Shown here: positions 9,170-18,093 of the stretch, one piece after another | How positions within the stretch are numbered: the first letter of the stretch is position 1 | How the letters are laid out: each line of letters opens with the position of its first letter | From: Rhodopseudomonas pentothenatexigens | Lineage (GTDB): Bacteria > Pseudomonadota > Alphaproteobacteria > Rhizobiales > Xanthobacteraceae | Direction: 5' to 3' | NCBI RefSeq assembly: GCF_900218015.1 | Contig: NZ_UFQQ01000005.1 | Coordinates: 62,001-126,000 of the forward strand | Length of the DNA stretch: 64,000 nt | Notes under the pieces: model-generated | Told to the model about the DNA's origin: nothing | The model's input: only the letters and a program-made list of their open reading frames with translations | The model's database searches: none | Made by a program: the position numbers and the translations under genes

Positions 9170-9823
9170 ATGACTGGCATCGACAAGCTCGCTGTGCGGC
9201 TTCGCCTGCGCCTACCTGCGAACATCCGCCATCTGGCCCGGGTCGCGCGATTCGCCGTGCAGTCCGGCCGGCAATCGCCGGCGCTGCCGCAAGCCCTGCT
9301 CGAGAATTGTCGGTTCTGCGCCGACCGGCTGGTGATGGTGGAACGGCTGCCGCACGGCGGGGTGGTCGCCGAGATCGGATGTCTGCGTGGTGAATTCTCG
9401 CGCGACATCCTCCGCCTCGCGTCGCCGAAACGGCTGCATCTGTTCGATATCGACTTCAGTCCGCTCGCCGCGGACGTGCGGGCCGATCATCGCGTCTCGA
9501 TTCAGGAAGGCCCTTCGCCCGAAAGTCTCGCGGTGCTTCCGGACGGCTCGCTCGATTGGGCCTATATCGACGCCGACCACAGCTACGCCGCGGTGGTGCG
9601 CGATGCCGCGGCCGCGGCGCGCAAGGTCAAGCCCGGCGGCTACCTGGTGTTCAACGATTTCGCCCATGTCGATCCGTTCCTGGGGCGTTACGGCGTGCAC
9701 CGGGCGGTGGTGGAGTTCGCGGTTCAGCATCGCTGGGAGGTCGCGTTCTTCGCCTACGAGACCAACGCGGTCTACGACATCGCATTGCGGCGTCCGGACG
9801 CCGCGGTGGATCCGCGGTCGTGA
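9170..9823 (+). CDS. Class I SAM-dependent methyltransferase
   Basis: The 217-residue protein has the complete class I set: VVAEIGCLRGEFS as the SAM loop, LHLFDIDFSPL ending in the acidic ribose-binding strand, and LDWAYIDADHSYAAVVRDAAAAA followed by VKPGGYLVFNDF. It resembles the Methyltransf_24 domain of the fusion protein at 3826-5871. The start could be ATG 9143 or 9170; neither has a strong ribosome-binding site, and 9170 begins nearest the conserved region. Its stop overlaps the next gene's GTG (GTGA), so the two methyltransferases are translated together. Confidence 0.83.
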   Translation: MTGIDKLAVRLRLRLPANIRHLARVARFAVQSGRQSPALPQALLENCRFCADRLVMVERLPHGGVVAEIGCLRGEFSRDILRLASPKRLHLFDIDFSPLAADVRADHRVSIQEGPSPESLAVLPDGSLDWAYIDADHSYAAVVRDAAAAARKVKPGGYLVFNDFAHVDPFLGRYGVHRAVVEFAVQHRWEVAFFAYETNAVYDIALRRPDAAVDPRS

Positions 9824-10614
9824 GCGGATCGGCGATCGGCCGCCTGCGCGGCTGGGCGGCCGCGCGTCTGCCGGCGCGCCTGATCCATCGTTACCGGATC
9901 GTCCGCCATGTCCAGTTGATGCCGTTCGAGCCGGAGCTGACGGTGCTGCCGCGGTTTCTGAACGTCGGCGAGGTCGCCATCGATGTCGGCGCTAATGTCG
10001 GCGTGTACTCCGATTGCCTCGCGCGCGGTGCCAAGCGGGTCGTCGCGCTGGAGCCGCATCCGGGCTGCGCCGCATTCCTGCGCCGGCTGGCGCTCGACCG
10101 TGTCGACCTGATCGAGGCCGCTGTGTCGGATCGCGAAGGTCGTGCCGATCTGCGCATTCCTATCGACGACAGCGGCGAAGCCTATGCGCTGTCCTCGCTG
10201 TCGGTCGCCAACGATTTCGGCGCCGCCGAACGCGCGGTGCGCATCGCTCCGGTCCGGACCGTCACGCTCGATGGTATCGCCGAGCAGCGGGTAGGGCCGC
10301 AGGAGCGGGTCGGCTTCGTCAAGATCGACGTTGAAGGCCACGAGCTGAAAGTGTTGCTCGGCGCCCGGGCGCTGCTCGCCGAGCACCGTCCGGTAATTTT
10401 GGTGGAAACCGAGTTCCGCCACGGCGGCGATCCCGAAGGCGTGCTCCGGTTCGCTGCCGAGGCGGGCTACCGCGCCAGCGCACTGGTCGACGGCGTCAAC
10501 CTCGCGCCGATCGACGCCGACACGCTGCGGATGCGGCAGTCAGATTCGTTGCAGCGGGCCGGCCGGCGGGGAGGCTACCTCAACAACGTGTTTCTCCTGC
10601 CGGTGACGCACTGA
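9820..10614 (+). CDS. FkbM-family methyltransferase
   Basis: FkbM-type features are clear: EVAIDVGANVGVYS, VVALEPHPGCAAFL, RTVTLDGIA and the strongly conserved VGFVKIDVEGHELKVLLGARALL. Proteins of this family O-methylate sugars or glycolipids. The open frame extends back to 9556, but that part is another frame of the preceding gene. The GTG at 9820 overlaps its neighbour's stop by four bases and gives a 264-residue protein of usual family length. The gene ends 27 bases before the convergent glycosyltransferase. Confidence 0.87.
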   Translation: MSGSAIGRLRGWAAARLPARLIHRYRIVRHVQLMPFEPELTVLPRFLNVGEVAIDVGANVGVYSDCLARGAKRVVALEPHPGCAAFLRRLALDRVDLIEAAVSDREGRADLRIPIDDSGEAYALSSLSVANDFGAAERAVRIAPVRTVTLDGIAEQRVGPQERVGFVKIDVEGHELKVLLGARALLAEHRPVILVETEFRHGGDPEGVLRFAAEAGYRASALVDGVNLAPIDADTLRMRQSDSLQRAGRRGGYLNNVFLLPVTH

Positions 10615-10641
10615 ACGGCGTCGGGTCTGTCGTCGGCACGC

Positions 10642-11778
10642 TCAGTACGCGAACCGGTCCCACAGCCGCGTCGCCCGCCGCTCTTCGAGCAGCGCCGAGC
10701 AGCCCCGCGACAGCGCCTGCAACTGCTCCGGCTGCTCCAGCACGCGCAGGATGACGGCGCGAAAGGCCGCCGCCGTCGCGGCCTTTGCCACCAGTCCGGC
10801 GCGGCCGTCGCCGACCTGATCGGGCAGCGCGCCGTTCGGCATCACCAGGCTGGGCAGGCCGAAGGTCAGGGCTTCCGCGACCACGCCCGACTGGCTCGCC
10901 TCGACGTAAGGGCAGAGCAGCGCATCGTTCGCAGTCAGCGCCTCGTCGAAGTCGGATGCGGTCAGCCAGCCGATCCTGAGCGTCACCTGCGGCCAGCCGG
11001 CGAACAGCCGGCGCACCTCCGCGGCGAGCGGCCCGTCGCCGGCGATGGTCAGCGACCAGTCGGAGCGGTCGCGCAACGGCGCCAGCGCCTCTGCCAGCGT
11101 ATCGAGGCCCTTGTATTGAATCAGGCGGCCGATGAACAACAAACGCACCGGGCCAGCGCCGCGCGCGCCGCCGCCGGCGCGGCGCTGCGGCAGGAAGCTC
11201 TCCAGCGGAATCCGCCGCAACCGCGCGGCACGGCGCGGCCAGCGCCTGGCGAGCACGTCGTGGACCGCGCCCGACAGCGTCACGATCCGGTCGGCGAAGC
11301 CCAGCAGCAGCGTCTGGGTGGCGCGCTGCCAGCTCCTGGCATAGTCGCCGGGATGCGGGTCGGCGTCGTGGGCGACGAACACCACCGCGATCCCGCGCCG
11401 CTGCAGCAGGTGGATGAACGGCCAGGCCAGCGGGAAATTCATAGTGAAGACCGCGAAGTCCGGGCGGGTCTGCGCCAACTCCTCGGCGTGGCGGTCGAGG
11501 TCGCGCAGAACGCCGATCGGATTGGTCAGCAGCCTGCGGTAACTCGGGATGTCCACCAGCCGGAGCGGCAATCCGGATCGTTCGAAGTCGTCGAGCTCGG
11601 CGTTGCTGCGGCGCAACGACAGCGTGACCCGGTCGTCGCCGATCTCCTCGGCGAGCTTTGTGGCAAGCCGCAGCGTGACCAGCGAGCCGCCGCCGCGGGA
11701 GCCCCAATACACCAGCACGGTCCGGCGAATGGTAGACAGATCGGGCCGTTCTGACTCGGAAGCGGGCTGCACGATCAC
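10642..11778 (-). CDS. Glycosyltransferase, GT4-like
   Basis: This 378-residue GT-B protein has [19 protein letters not shown] at the N-terminus, [14 protein letters not shown] in the first domain, and the donor-side [38 protein letters not shown] and [23 protein letters not shown], where the E-x7-E-like pattern of GT4 enzymes sits. It is leftward, converging with the FkbM gene and lying 32 bases downstream of the KdsC-like phosphatase gene. It probably transfers a nucleotide-activated sugar onto the growing chain in the cytoplasm. Confidence 0.85.
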   Translation of the reverse strand: MIVQPASESERPDLSTIRRTVLVYWGSRGGGSLVTLRLATKLAEEIGDDRVTLSLRRSNAELDDFERSGLPLRLVDIPSYRRLLTNPIGVLRDLDRHAEELAQTRPDFAVFTMNFPLAWPFIHLLQRRGIAVVFVAHDADPHPGDYARSWQRATQTLLLGFADRIVTLSGAVHDVLARRWPRRAARLRRIPLESFLPQRRAGGGARGAGPVRLLFIGRLIQYKGLDTLAEALAPLRDRSDWSLTIAGDGPLAAEVRRLFAGWPQVTLRIGWLTASDFDEALTANDALLCPYVEASQSGVVAEALTFGLPSLVMPNGALPDQVGDGRAGLVAKAATAAAFRAVILRVLEQPEQLQALSRGCSALLEERRATRLWDRFAY

Positions 11779-11810
11779 TCCTGCGGCGTCCGGCCGTTGC
11801 TAAGGCAGGA

Positions 11811-12353
11811 CTACTCGTCCTCGTAGGCCGGCGGCGTGCCCCGGATGTCGCCGATCAGATCACAGATCTCGCGCACCGCGCCTTTGCCGCCCGGGCGGGT
11901 CGTGATGTAGCAGGCGAGGTCGCGGACGTGATCGTGCGCGTCGGCGACCACGATCGGCAGGCCGGCGTGCTTCAGGCAGGGCTTGTCGTTGATATCGTTG
12001 CCGACATAGCCGGTCTCGGCCAGCGACACGCCGAACCGTGCGGCCACACGGCGCAGCGCCTCGAGCTTTCGTTCGACGCCGTGCAGGCATTCCATCTGCA
12101 GCTTCTTGGCCCGCGCCGCGACGACGCCGTTGACCTCGGTCGAAATGATGAACGGCGTGATGCCGGCGCGCTCCAACCGTCTTATTCCGATACCATCAAA
12201 CCGGCTGCAGCATACCGCCTCCCGGCCGTCCTCGAACACGTAGACCGAGTTGTCGGTGAAAACCCCGTCGAAATCGAACACCATCAGGCGAAGCTTGCGA
12301 ATGCGGTCGGCCAGATCGTCGTCGCTCAGCAGCATCCAGTCCCTCGTCCGCAA
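11811..12353 (-). CDS. KdsC-like HAD phosphatase (ulosonic-acid 8/9-phosphate phosphatase type)
   Basis: The 180-residue protein is a C0-type HAD phosphatase: DFDGVFTDN with the nucleophile and general acid Asp pair at residues 27 and 29, FIISTEVNGVVAARAKKL as the second loop with the KdsC-like lysine region, and GYVGNDINDKPCL for metal binding. KdsC and sialate-9-phosphate phosphatases share this pattern and have no cap domain, matching the short length. It lies back to back with the cytidylyltransferase gene 155 bases away. This suggests it removes phosphate from the ulosonic acid before CMP activation. Confidence 0.85.
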   Translation of the reverse strand: MRTRDWMLLSDDDLADRIRKLRLMVFDFDGVFTDNSVYVFEDGREAVCCSRFDGIGIRRLERAGITPFIISTEVNGVVAARAKKLQMECLHGVERKLEALRRVAARFGVSLAETGYVGNDINDKPCLKHAGLPIVVADAHDHVRDLACYITTRPGGKGAVREICDLIGDIRGTPPAYEDE

Positions 12354-12508
12354 GCCCGCCCCTTCGGTCGGATCGACCTCTCGTATCGCCCGGCCCCAGC
12401 CGCCGCAAGCGCGCCGTGCCGCGGGTCGCGAACTGGCTTGACCACCCGGCCCAAGTTGGGTAGCCCCAGCCGTCCCGCTGGCAGGGATGCGGCAAGGGTT
12501 CCACTTCG

Positions 12509-13288
12509 ATGTCCAGGGCTCCCTCCATAGTTGCGCTGATTCCTGCGCGCTCGGGATCGAAGCGGCTCGCTCACAAGAACGTCCGGCTGCTCGGCGGCCA
12601 TCCGGCGCTGGCCTATACGATCTGCGCGGCGCGCGCCTCCCAGGTGTTCGACGCCGTCGTCGTCTCCACCGATTCCGAGGTCTATGCGGACATCGCCCGT
12701 CACTACGGCGCCGAGGTCCCTTTCCTGCGTCCCGACGAAGCGTCGGGTGATCGATCGCCCGACATCGACTGGGTCGACCTCACCCTGCAGCGGCTGGACG
12801 CGGCGGGCCGCCGTTACGACGCCTTCTCGTTGCTGCGGCCGACCTCGCCGTTCCGCAAGCCCGAGACCATCGCGCGGGCATGGAAGCAATTCGTTGCGGC
12901 GGATGGGGTGGACTCGCTGCGGGCCGTCGAGCCGGTGGAGCAGCATCCCGGCAAGATGTGGGTCGTGCGCGGTCAGCGCATGACGCCGCTGCTGCCGCTG
13001 TCGCCCGCGGAAGCGCCGTGGCACAGCCAGCAGATGGCGGCACTGCCGCTGGTGCACGTTCAGAACGCCAGCCTTGAAATCGCCTGGACCCGCGTGGTCC
13101 GCGACAGCCGCACCATCGCCGGCACCGTGCTGATGCCTTTCCTGACCGAGGGCGACGAAGGCATCGACATCAATCGTCACAAGGACTGGCTCTGGGCCGA
13201 GCATCTGATCGCGTCCGGCGAGGCCAGACTTCCGGAGATCGACCGTCCGGCCTATCCGCGCGAGCGGCTGCCGGCCGGGGTGTTCTGA
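12509..13288 (+). CDS. CMP-ulosonic-acid synthetase (acylneuraminate cytidylyltransferase family)
   Basis: The start VALIPARSGSKRLAHKNVRLLG matches the CTP-binding loop IPARxGSK-x-KN of NeuA, LegF and PseF enzymes. It is followed by VVVSTDSEVYADIAR and LLRPTSPFRKPETI. Its length, 259 residues, is close to bacterial CMP-sialate synthetases (about 225-235) with a slight C-terminal extension. The reaction would be CTP plus a free ulosonic acid giving the CMP-sugar donor and pyrophosphate. It is the first rightward gene of the cassette, with the transketolase-like gene 37 bases after. Confidence 0.85.
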   Translation: MSRAPSIVALIPARSGSKRLAHKNVRLLGGHPALAYTICAARASQVFDAVVVSTDSEVYADIARHYGAEVPFLRPDEASGDRSPDIDWVDLTLQRLDAAGRRYDAFSLLRPTSPFRKPETIARAWKQFVAADGVDSLRAVEPVEQHPGKMWVVRGQRMTPLLPLSPAEAPWHSQQMAALPLVHVQNASLEIAWTRVVRDSRTIAGTVLMPFLTEGDEGIDINRHKDWLWAEHLIASGEARLPEIDRPAYPRERLPAGVF

Positions 13289-13325
13289 ACCTTGGATTTC
13301 ATTCTTTCATTTGCAGGAGCGCGTC

Positions 13326-15263
13326 TTGGGTGACCTGATCGGCGACGTTGTCGAATCCGAATTGTACTACGTGCCGGCCAGAGAGTTCGACCGGGTCCGC
13401 CAGCTCAACGCGCCGCGTCCGAAGCTGGTGTCGCTCTACGCCGACATGGCCCGGCTGAACGCGCTGTACATGATCGCGCGCGCCGGGTCGGGACATATCG
13501 GTTCGTCATTCTCGTCGCTCGATATCCTGTCGCATCTGTATCTGACCGAAATGAATCGCGACGCCGGCGACATCTTCTTTTCCTCCAAGGGCCACGACGC
13601 GCCCGCGCTGTACGCGGTGCTGATCGCCCAGGGTGTGCTGCCGGAGCAGAAGCTGCACGGGCTGCGCCGGCTCGGCGGACTGCCCGGCCATCCCGATATC
13701 GGCACGCCGGGCCTCGTCACCAACACCGGCTCGCTCGGCATGGGGATTTCGAAGGCGAAGGGGATGCTGTTCGCCAACCGCGTCACCGGAAAGGGCGGGC
13801 GGGTGTTCGTGCTCACCGGCGACGGTGAATTGCAGGAAGGCCAGATCTGGGAATCGCTGGTGTCGGCCGCCAACCACCGCGTCGGCAACCTCACGGTGAT
13901 CGTCGACCACAACAAGTTCCAGTCGGACTTCTCGGTCGAGCGGACCTCGAGCCTGGGCGACCTCGACGCCAAGTTTCGCGCGTTCGGCTGGCACGTCGCG
14001 CGGATCGACGGCCACGACACCGAGCTGCTGGCCGAGACCTTCAAGGCGCTGGAGAAGATCACCGACCAGCCCAAGGTGGTGATCGCCGACACCGTCAAGG
14101 GCAAGGGCGTGTCCTTCATGGAAGGCACCTCGATCGACTCCGACGTCGAGATGTTCCGGTTTCACTCGGGTGCGCCGAAGGCCGACGAATATCTGCGCGC
14201 GGTCGAAGAGATCGAAGCGCGGATTTCCAGTCAGCTCGCCGGGCTGCACGCGACCGCGGTCGAAGTCGTTCGCGTCGACAAGCCGGTGGTGGCGCCGGCG
14301 CCGGCCGGACAGGTCAAGCTGTTCCCGGCCTATACCGAGGCGCTGCTCGTCGAAGCCGAGAAGCGCCCCGAGCTGGTCGCGCTCGATGCCGACCTCGCGC
14401 TCGACATGGGGCTGCTGCCGTTCGGCGAGAAATTCCCCGACCGCTATCTCGAATGCGGCATCGCCGAGCAGGACATGGTGAGTCAAGCCGGCGGCATGGC
14501 GCTGCGCGGCCTGCTGCCGGTGGTGCATTCGTTCTCGTGCTTCCTGTCGACGCGTCCGAACGAGCAGATCTACAACAACGCCACCGAAGACAGCCGCATC
14601 GTCTATGTCGGCGGCCTGTCCGGCGTGCTGCCGGCGGGGCCGGGGCATTCGCACCAGAGCGTGCGCGAGATTTCCGCGCTCGGCGGCATTCCAAATCTGG
14701 TGATGGTCGAACCGTGCTGTCCCGAGGAAGTGGCGCCGCTGCTGCGCTGGTGCCTCGACTATCAGGGGCCGAGCTTCCTGCGGATGATCTCGATCCCCTA
14801 CGTCACCAGCGCCAAGCTGCCGGCGGACTACGTGCCACAATCCGGCCGCGGCGTGACCCTGCGCAGCGGCGGCGATGCGACCATCGTCACGTCGGGACTG
14901 CTGATGACGGCGGAAGCGTTGCGGGCTGCCGAGCTGCTGGCGCAGCGCGGCATCGCGGCGGGCGTCGTCGCGCATCCGTGGCTCAACCGCGCCGATCCGG
15001 AATTCGTGCTGGATTTGGCAGCGCGTGCGCCGGTGCTGATCACGCTCGACAATCACTTCAGGATCGGCGGGCAGGGCCAGCATCTGATCGCCGCGCTGGC
15101 CGGCTCCAATCCGCCGCGGATGCCGCGATGCCTGTCGCTCGGCCTCGAACAATGTCCGCCGTCGGGCCGCAACGATGAGGTGCTCGACGTGGTCGGACTC
15201 GACGCCGACCGGATCGCCCAGCGCATCGCCGAGTTCCTGGGGTCCGGCACCCGCAAATTATGA
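13326..15263 (+). CDS. Transketolase-like thiamine-diphosphate enzyme
   Basis: One 645-residue chain holds both halves of a transketolase: the diphosphate-binding domain with GHIGSSFSSLDIL, SSKGHDAPALYAVL and the GDGELQEGQIWE...DHNKFQ ThDP motif (about 165-200), then the pyrimidine-binding domain with LECGIAEQDMVSQAGGMAL carrying the catalytic Glu, and a C-terminal domain. The frame is open from TTG 13311, but AGGAG at 13315-13319 places the start at TTG 13326, six bases beyond. Sequence style is nearer the split, sugar-cluster transketolases than the pentose-phosphate enzyme. It sits between CMP-transferase and NeuB genes, implying it builds or remodels the sugar substrate. Confidence 0.85.
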   Translation: MGDLIGDVVESELYYVPAREFDRVRQLNAPRPKLVSLYADMARLNALYMIARAGSGHIGSSFSSLDILSHLYLTEMNRDAGDIFFSSKGHDAPALYAVLIAQGVLPEQKLHGLRRLGGLPGHPDIGTPGLVTNTGSLGMGISKAKGMLFANRVTGKGGRVFVLTGDGELQEGQIWESLVSAANHRVGNLTVIVDHNKFQSDFSVERTSSLGDLDAKFRAFGWHVARIDGHDTELLAETFKALEKITDQPKVVIADTVKGKGVSFMEGTSIDSDVEMFRFHSGAPKADEYLRAVEEIEARISSQLAGLHATAVEVVRVDKPVVAPAPAGQVKLFPAYTEALLVEAEKRPELVALDADLALDMGLLPFGEKFPDRYLECGIAEQDMVSQAGGMALRGLLPVVHSFSCFLSTRPNEQIYNNATEDSRIVYVGGLSGVLPAGPGHSHQSVREISALGGIPNLVMVEPCCPEEVAPLLRWCLDYQGPSFLRMISIPYVTSAKLPADYVPQSGRGVTLRSGGDATIVTSGLLMTAEALRAAELLAQRGIAAGVVAHPWLNRADPEFVLDLAARAPVLITLDNHFRIGGQGQHLIAALAGSNPPRMPRCLSLGLEQCPPSGRNDEVLDVVGLDADRIAQRIAEFLGSGTRKL

Positions 15264-16942
15264 TCGCGCCGCTTCGGTCCCTGGTACGGCGCGCTCCGGC
15301 GCTCAGATGGCTCCGGCTTCTGCGCCTGAACCGGTTTGCGCGAAAACGCGCCCACCAGGACTGGACCGGGCTGATCGAGCCGGACGGCGAGCGCTGGCGC
15401 GCGGCGCTGGCAGCGGCCGATAACGGGCCGCGCGTCGTCATCGCCACCAACTCCGGCGGCCATTTCGGCCTCGCGGCGGTCGACCGGCTGATCGCGGTCG
15501 CGCTCACCTTGCGCGGCGCCCGGGCGTCGGTCGCGTTGTGCGACGGCGTGCTGCCGGCCTGCCTGATGTGCGAATACAACATCCAGCCGACCGCGGCGCT
15601 GATCGCGCGTGGCCCCGACCGGCGGATCTGCAGTTTCTGCTATCCGCCCGCCGCCAGCGCGGTGGAGCGGCTGTGCCTGCCGCTGGAGCGACTGGGCTCG
15701 GAGATCACGCCCGCCGACATCGAGGCGGCGGAGCAGTTCGCCGCCTCCGTGCCGTTCGAGCGGATCGGCAGCGCAGTCTGGCACGACGTCGCGGTCGGAC
15801 AACACGCGCTGGCCGGCGCGCTGCGCTATTTCGCCTGCGGCACGCTGGATCGCGAACCGCTCGGCGAGCCGGTGGCGCGGCGCTATCTGGCCGCGACGGT
15901 GGTGACGGCGATCGCCTATCAGCGGATGTTCGAGCGGCTGCGGCCCGAGGTCGTGGTGGTCCATCACGGCATCTACGCGCCGCAAGGCATCGTCGTCGAA
16001 GTCGCCCGCCAGCGCCGGATCAGGGTGGTGACGTGGAATCCGGCCTATCGCCGGCATTGCTTCATCTTCAGTCACGACGAGACTTATCATCATTCGCTGA
16101 TGACCGAGCCCATCGGCCGATGGGCCGATCGGCCGCTGACCGCGGCGGAGAGGGCGCAGATCAGCGACTACCTCGCCAGCCGACGCGAGGCGCGCAACGA
16201 CTGGATCAGCTTCCACAAGCCGCCCGACGTCGCCGTCGCCGAGCGGCTGGCGGCGGCCGGCTTCGATGCGTCGAAGCCGATCATCGTCGCTTACACCAAC
16301 GTGTTCTGGGACGCGCAGCTGCACTATCCGCAGAACGCGTTCCGCAGTCAGATCGATTGGCTGACGCAGACGATCGGATACTTCGCGACGCGGCCCGATC
16401 TGCAACTGGTGATCCGCGTGCATCCTGCGGAAGTCAGCGGCGTTCCGACCTCGCGCCAGTTCGCGATCGACGAAATCGCCAAGGTGTTTCCCGAACTGCC
16501 CGCCAACGTGCTGCTGATCGCGCCGTCCGACGCGCTGTCGTCCTACGGGCTCGCGGATGTCGCCGACACGGTGCTGATCTACGCCACCAAGATGGGGGTC
16601 GAACTGACCGCGACCGGCATTCCGGTGGTGGTGGCCGGCGAGGCCTGGGTGCGGAACAAGGGATTCACCGCGGACGTCCGGTCGCCTGAACACTATCGCG
16701 AACTGCTCGATGCGTTGCCGGCCCGCAACAGGATGGCGCCCGAAGCCCGCGAGCGGGCGCTGGCCTACGCGTATCACTTCTTCTTCCGGCGGATGATTCC
16801 GCTCACGATGGTGGATTCGGTCGCCAACAGCCGGCTGTTTTCGGTGTCCGCAGGCAGCGTCGAGGAATTGGCCGGCGGCCGGAATCACGGCCTCGATGTG
16901 GTCTGCCAGGGCATCCTCGCAGGAGCGCCATTCGAGGCTTGA
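15260..16942 (+). CDS. Capsule polysaccharide biosynthesis protein, KpsS-like
   Basis: This 560-residue protein begins at an ATGA overlap with the transketolase-like gene. VVIATNSGGHFGLAAVDRLIAVAL opens a GT-B-like fold, and the later VTWNPAYRRHCFIFSHDETYHH, LVIRVHPAEV and SSYGLADVADTVLIYATKMGVELTATGIPVVVAG resemble the Capsule_synth family that includes the Kdo-transferring KpsS/KpsC proteins. It may add the CMP-activated ulosonic acid made by the neighbouring enzymes. Many cysteines cluster early (CDGVLPACLMC and ICSFCYPP), which is unusual for this family and could be a metal site. Confidence 0.7.
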   Translation: MIAPLRSLVRRAPALRWLRLLRLNRFARKRAHQDWTGLIEPDGERWRAALAAADNGPRVVIATNSGGHFGLAAVDRLIAVALTLRGARASVALCDGVLPACLMCEYNIQPTAALIARGPDRRICSFCYPPAASAVERLCLPLERLGSEITPADIEAAEQFAASVPFERIGSAVWHDVAVGQHALAGALRYFACGTLDREPLGEPVARRYLAATVVTAIAYQRMFERLRPEVVVVHHGIYAPQGIVVEVARQRRIRVVTWNPAYRRHCFIFSHDETYHHSLMTEPIGRWADRPLTAAERAQISDYLASRREARNDWISFHKPPDVAVAERLAAAGFDASKPIIVAYTNVFWDAQLHYPQNAFRSQIDWLTQTIGYFATRPDLQLVIRVHPAEVSGVPTSRQFAIDEIAKVFPELPANVLLIAPSDALSSYGLADVADTVLIYATKMGVELTATGIPVVVAGEAWVRNKGFTADVRSPEHYRELLDALPARNRMAPEARERALAYAYHFFFRRMIPLTMVDSVANSRLFSVSAGSVEELAGGRNHGLDVVCQGILAGAPFEA

Positions 16943-17017
16943 TCGCGCCTATCCAACTTGTGTATCCACACCCCGAGCCATCCAGACCATCCCGTGTTCT
17001 CGCGGAAGGACCAGCAA

Positions 17018-18091
17018 ATGCCTCGTATGTTCACGTTTGGTACCAAGGTCGTCACAGACGATAGTCCATCATTCGTGATCGCGGAGGTCGGGCACAATCA
17101 TCAAGGCGACATGGAGAAGTGCAAGGCGATCTTCAAGGCTGCGAAGGAAGCCGGCGCCGATGCGGTCAAGATCCAGAAACGCGACAACCGCGCGCTGTTT
17201 ACCGCCGAGATGTACGACTCCCACTACGACAGTGAGAACGCCTACGCGCCGACCTACGGCACGCATCGCGAGCATCTGGAGTTCAACCGCGAGCAGTATC
17301 TGGAGCTGAAAGAGTACTGCAAGCAGCTCGACATCATCTTCTTCTCGACCGCCTTCGACGAGCCGTCGGCCGATCTACTCGAGAGCATCGACATGCCCGG
17401 CTACAAGATCGCCTCCGGAGATCTGGTCAACACGCCGTTGCTGAAGAAGGTGGCTTCGTTCGGCAAGCCGATCATCGTATCCACCGGCGGCGGCACGCTG
17501 GCCGACGCCCGGATCGCCTACGAGACGATCATGCCGATCAACCGCAATCTCTGCATCATGCAGTGCACCTCGGGCTATCCGCCGCCGCACGAAGAACTCA
17601 ACCTGCGGGTGATCGAGACCTTCCGGAAGGAGTTCCCCGACATCGTGATCGGGTTCTCGTCGCACGACTCGGGTGTGGCGATGCCGCTGATCGGCTATAT
17701 GCTCGGGGCGCGCGTGTTCGAAAAGCACTTCACGCTGAACCGGACCTGGAAGGGCACCGATCAGGCATTCTCCCTCGAACCCGCCGGCCTTCGCCGCGTC
17801 GTGCGCGATCTCGAACGCAGCCGCGTCGCCCTGGGAGACGGCGTCAAGACTCCGTACGCGTCCGAGACCTCGCCGCTCAACAAGATGGTCAAGCGCGTGG
17901 TCGCGTCGCGGGCGCTGCCGAAGGGCCACGTCCTGACGCTCGACGACGTCGCGTTCCGGATCCCGACCGGCGCGCGCATCACGCCGCAGACGCTGCGTCC
18001 GTTCGAGGCCGAGCAGCTCGTCGGCCACGCGCTGACGCGCGATCTCGCGTTCGAAGAACCGATCACCCGCGCGGACGTCGGAATCAACTGA
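17018..18091 (+). CDS. NeuB-type PEP-dependent ulosonic acid synthase with SAF domain
   Basis: A TIM-barrel NeuB domain spans residues 10-275, with FVIAEVGHNHQGDMEKCKAI, GADAVKIQ, KIASGDLVNTPLLKK, QCTSGYPPPHEELNL and GFSSHDSG plus EKHFTL, which hold the two metal-binding His residues of sialate synthase. A C-terminal SAF/antifreeze-like domain (VVASRALPKGHVLTLDDVAFR) follows. It condenses phosphoenolpyruvate with an aldose. The start ATG 17018 has GGAAGGA seven bases before it; the longer frame from 16958 is not conserved. The family motif GPDH reads GTDQ here. The sugar accepted is unknown, since no amino-sugar genes accompany it. Confidence 0.88.
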   Translation: MPRMFTFGTKVVTDDSPSFVIAEVGHNHQGDMEKCKAIFKAAKEAGADAVKIQKRDNRALFTAEMYDSHYDSENAYAPTYGTHREHLEFNREQYLELKEYCKQLDIIFFSTAFDEPSADLLESIDMPGYKIASGDLVNTPLLKKVASFGKPIIVSTGGGTLADARIAYETIMPINRNLCIMQCTSGYPPPHEELNLRVIETFRKEFPDIVIGFSSHDSGVAMPLIGYMLGARVFEKHFTLNRTWKGTDQAFSLEPAGLRRVVRDLERSRVALGDGVKTPYASETSPLNKMVKRVVASRALPKGHVLTLDDVAFRIPTGARITPQTLRPFEAEQLVGHALTRDLAFEEPITRADVGIN

Positions 18092-18093
18092 TC

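Noticed and set aside
13506-15152. Long reverse-strand frame opposite the transketolase gene
   Set aside because: Shadow of a gene with intact ThDP motifs; no domain pattern of its own.
15053-16888. A 611-codon open frame on the reverse strand opposite the KpsS-like gene
   Set aside because: It is antisense to a gene with an ATGA-coupled start and clear family motifs. Its translation is rich in Arg, Gly, Asp and His, as expected of a mirror frame in high-GC DNA.
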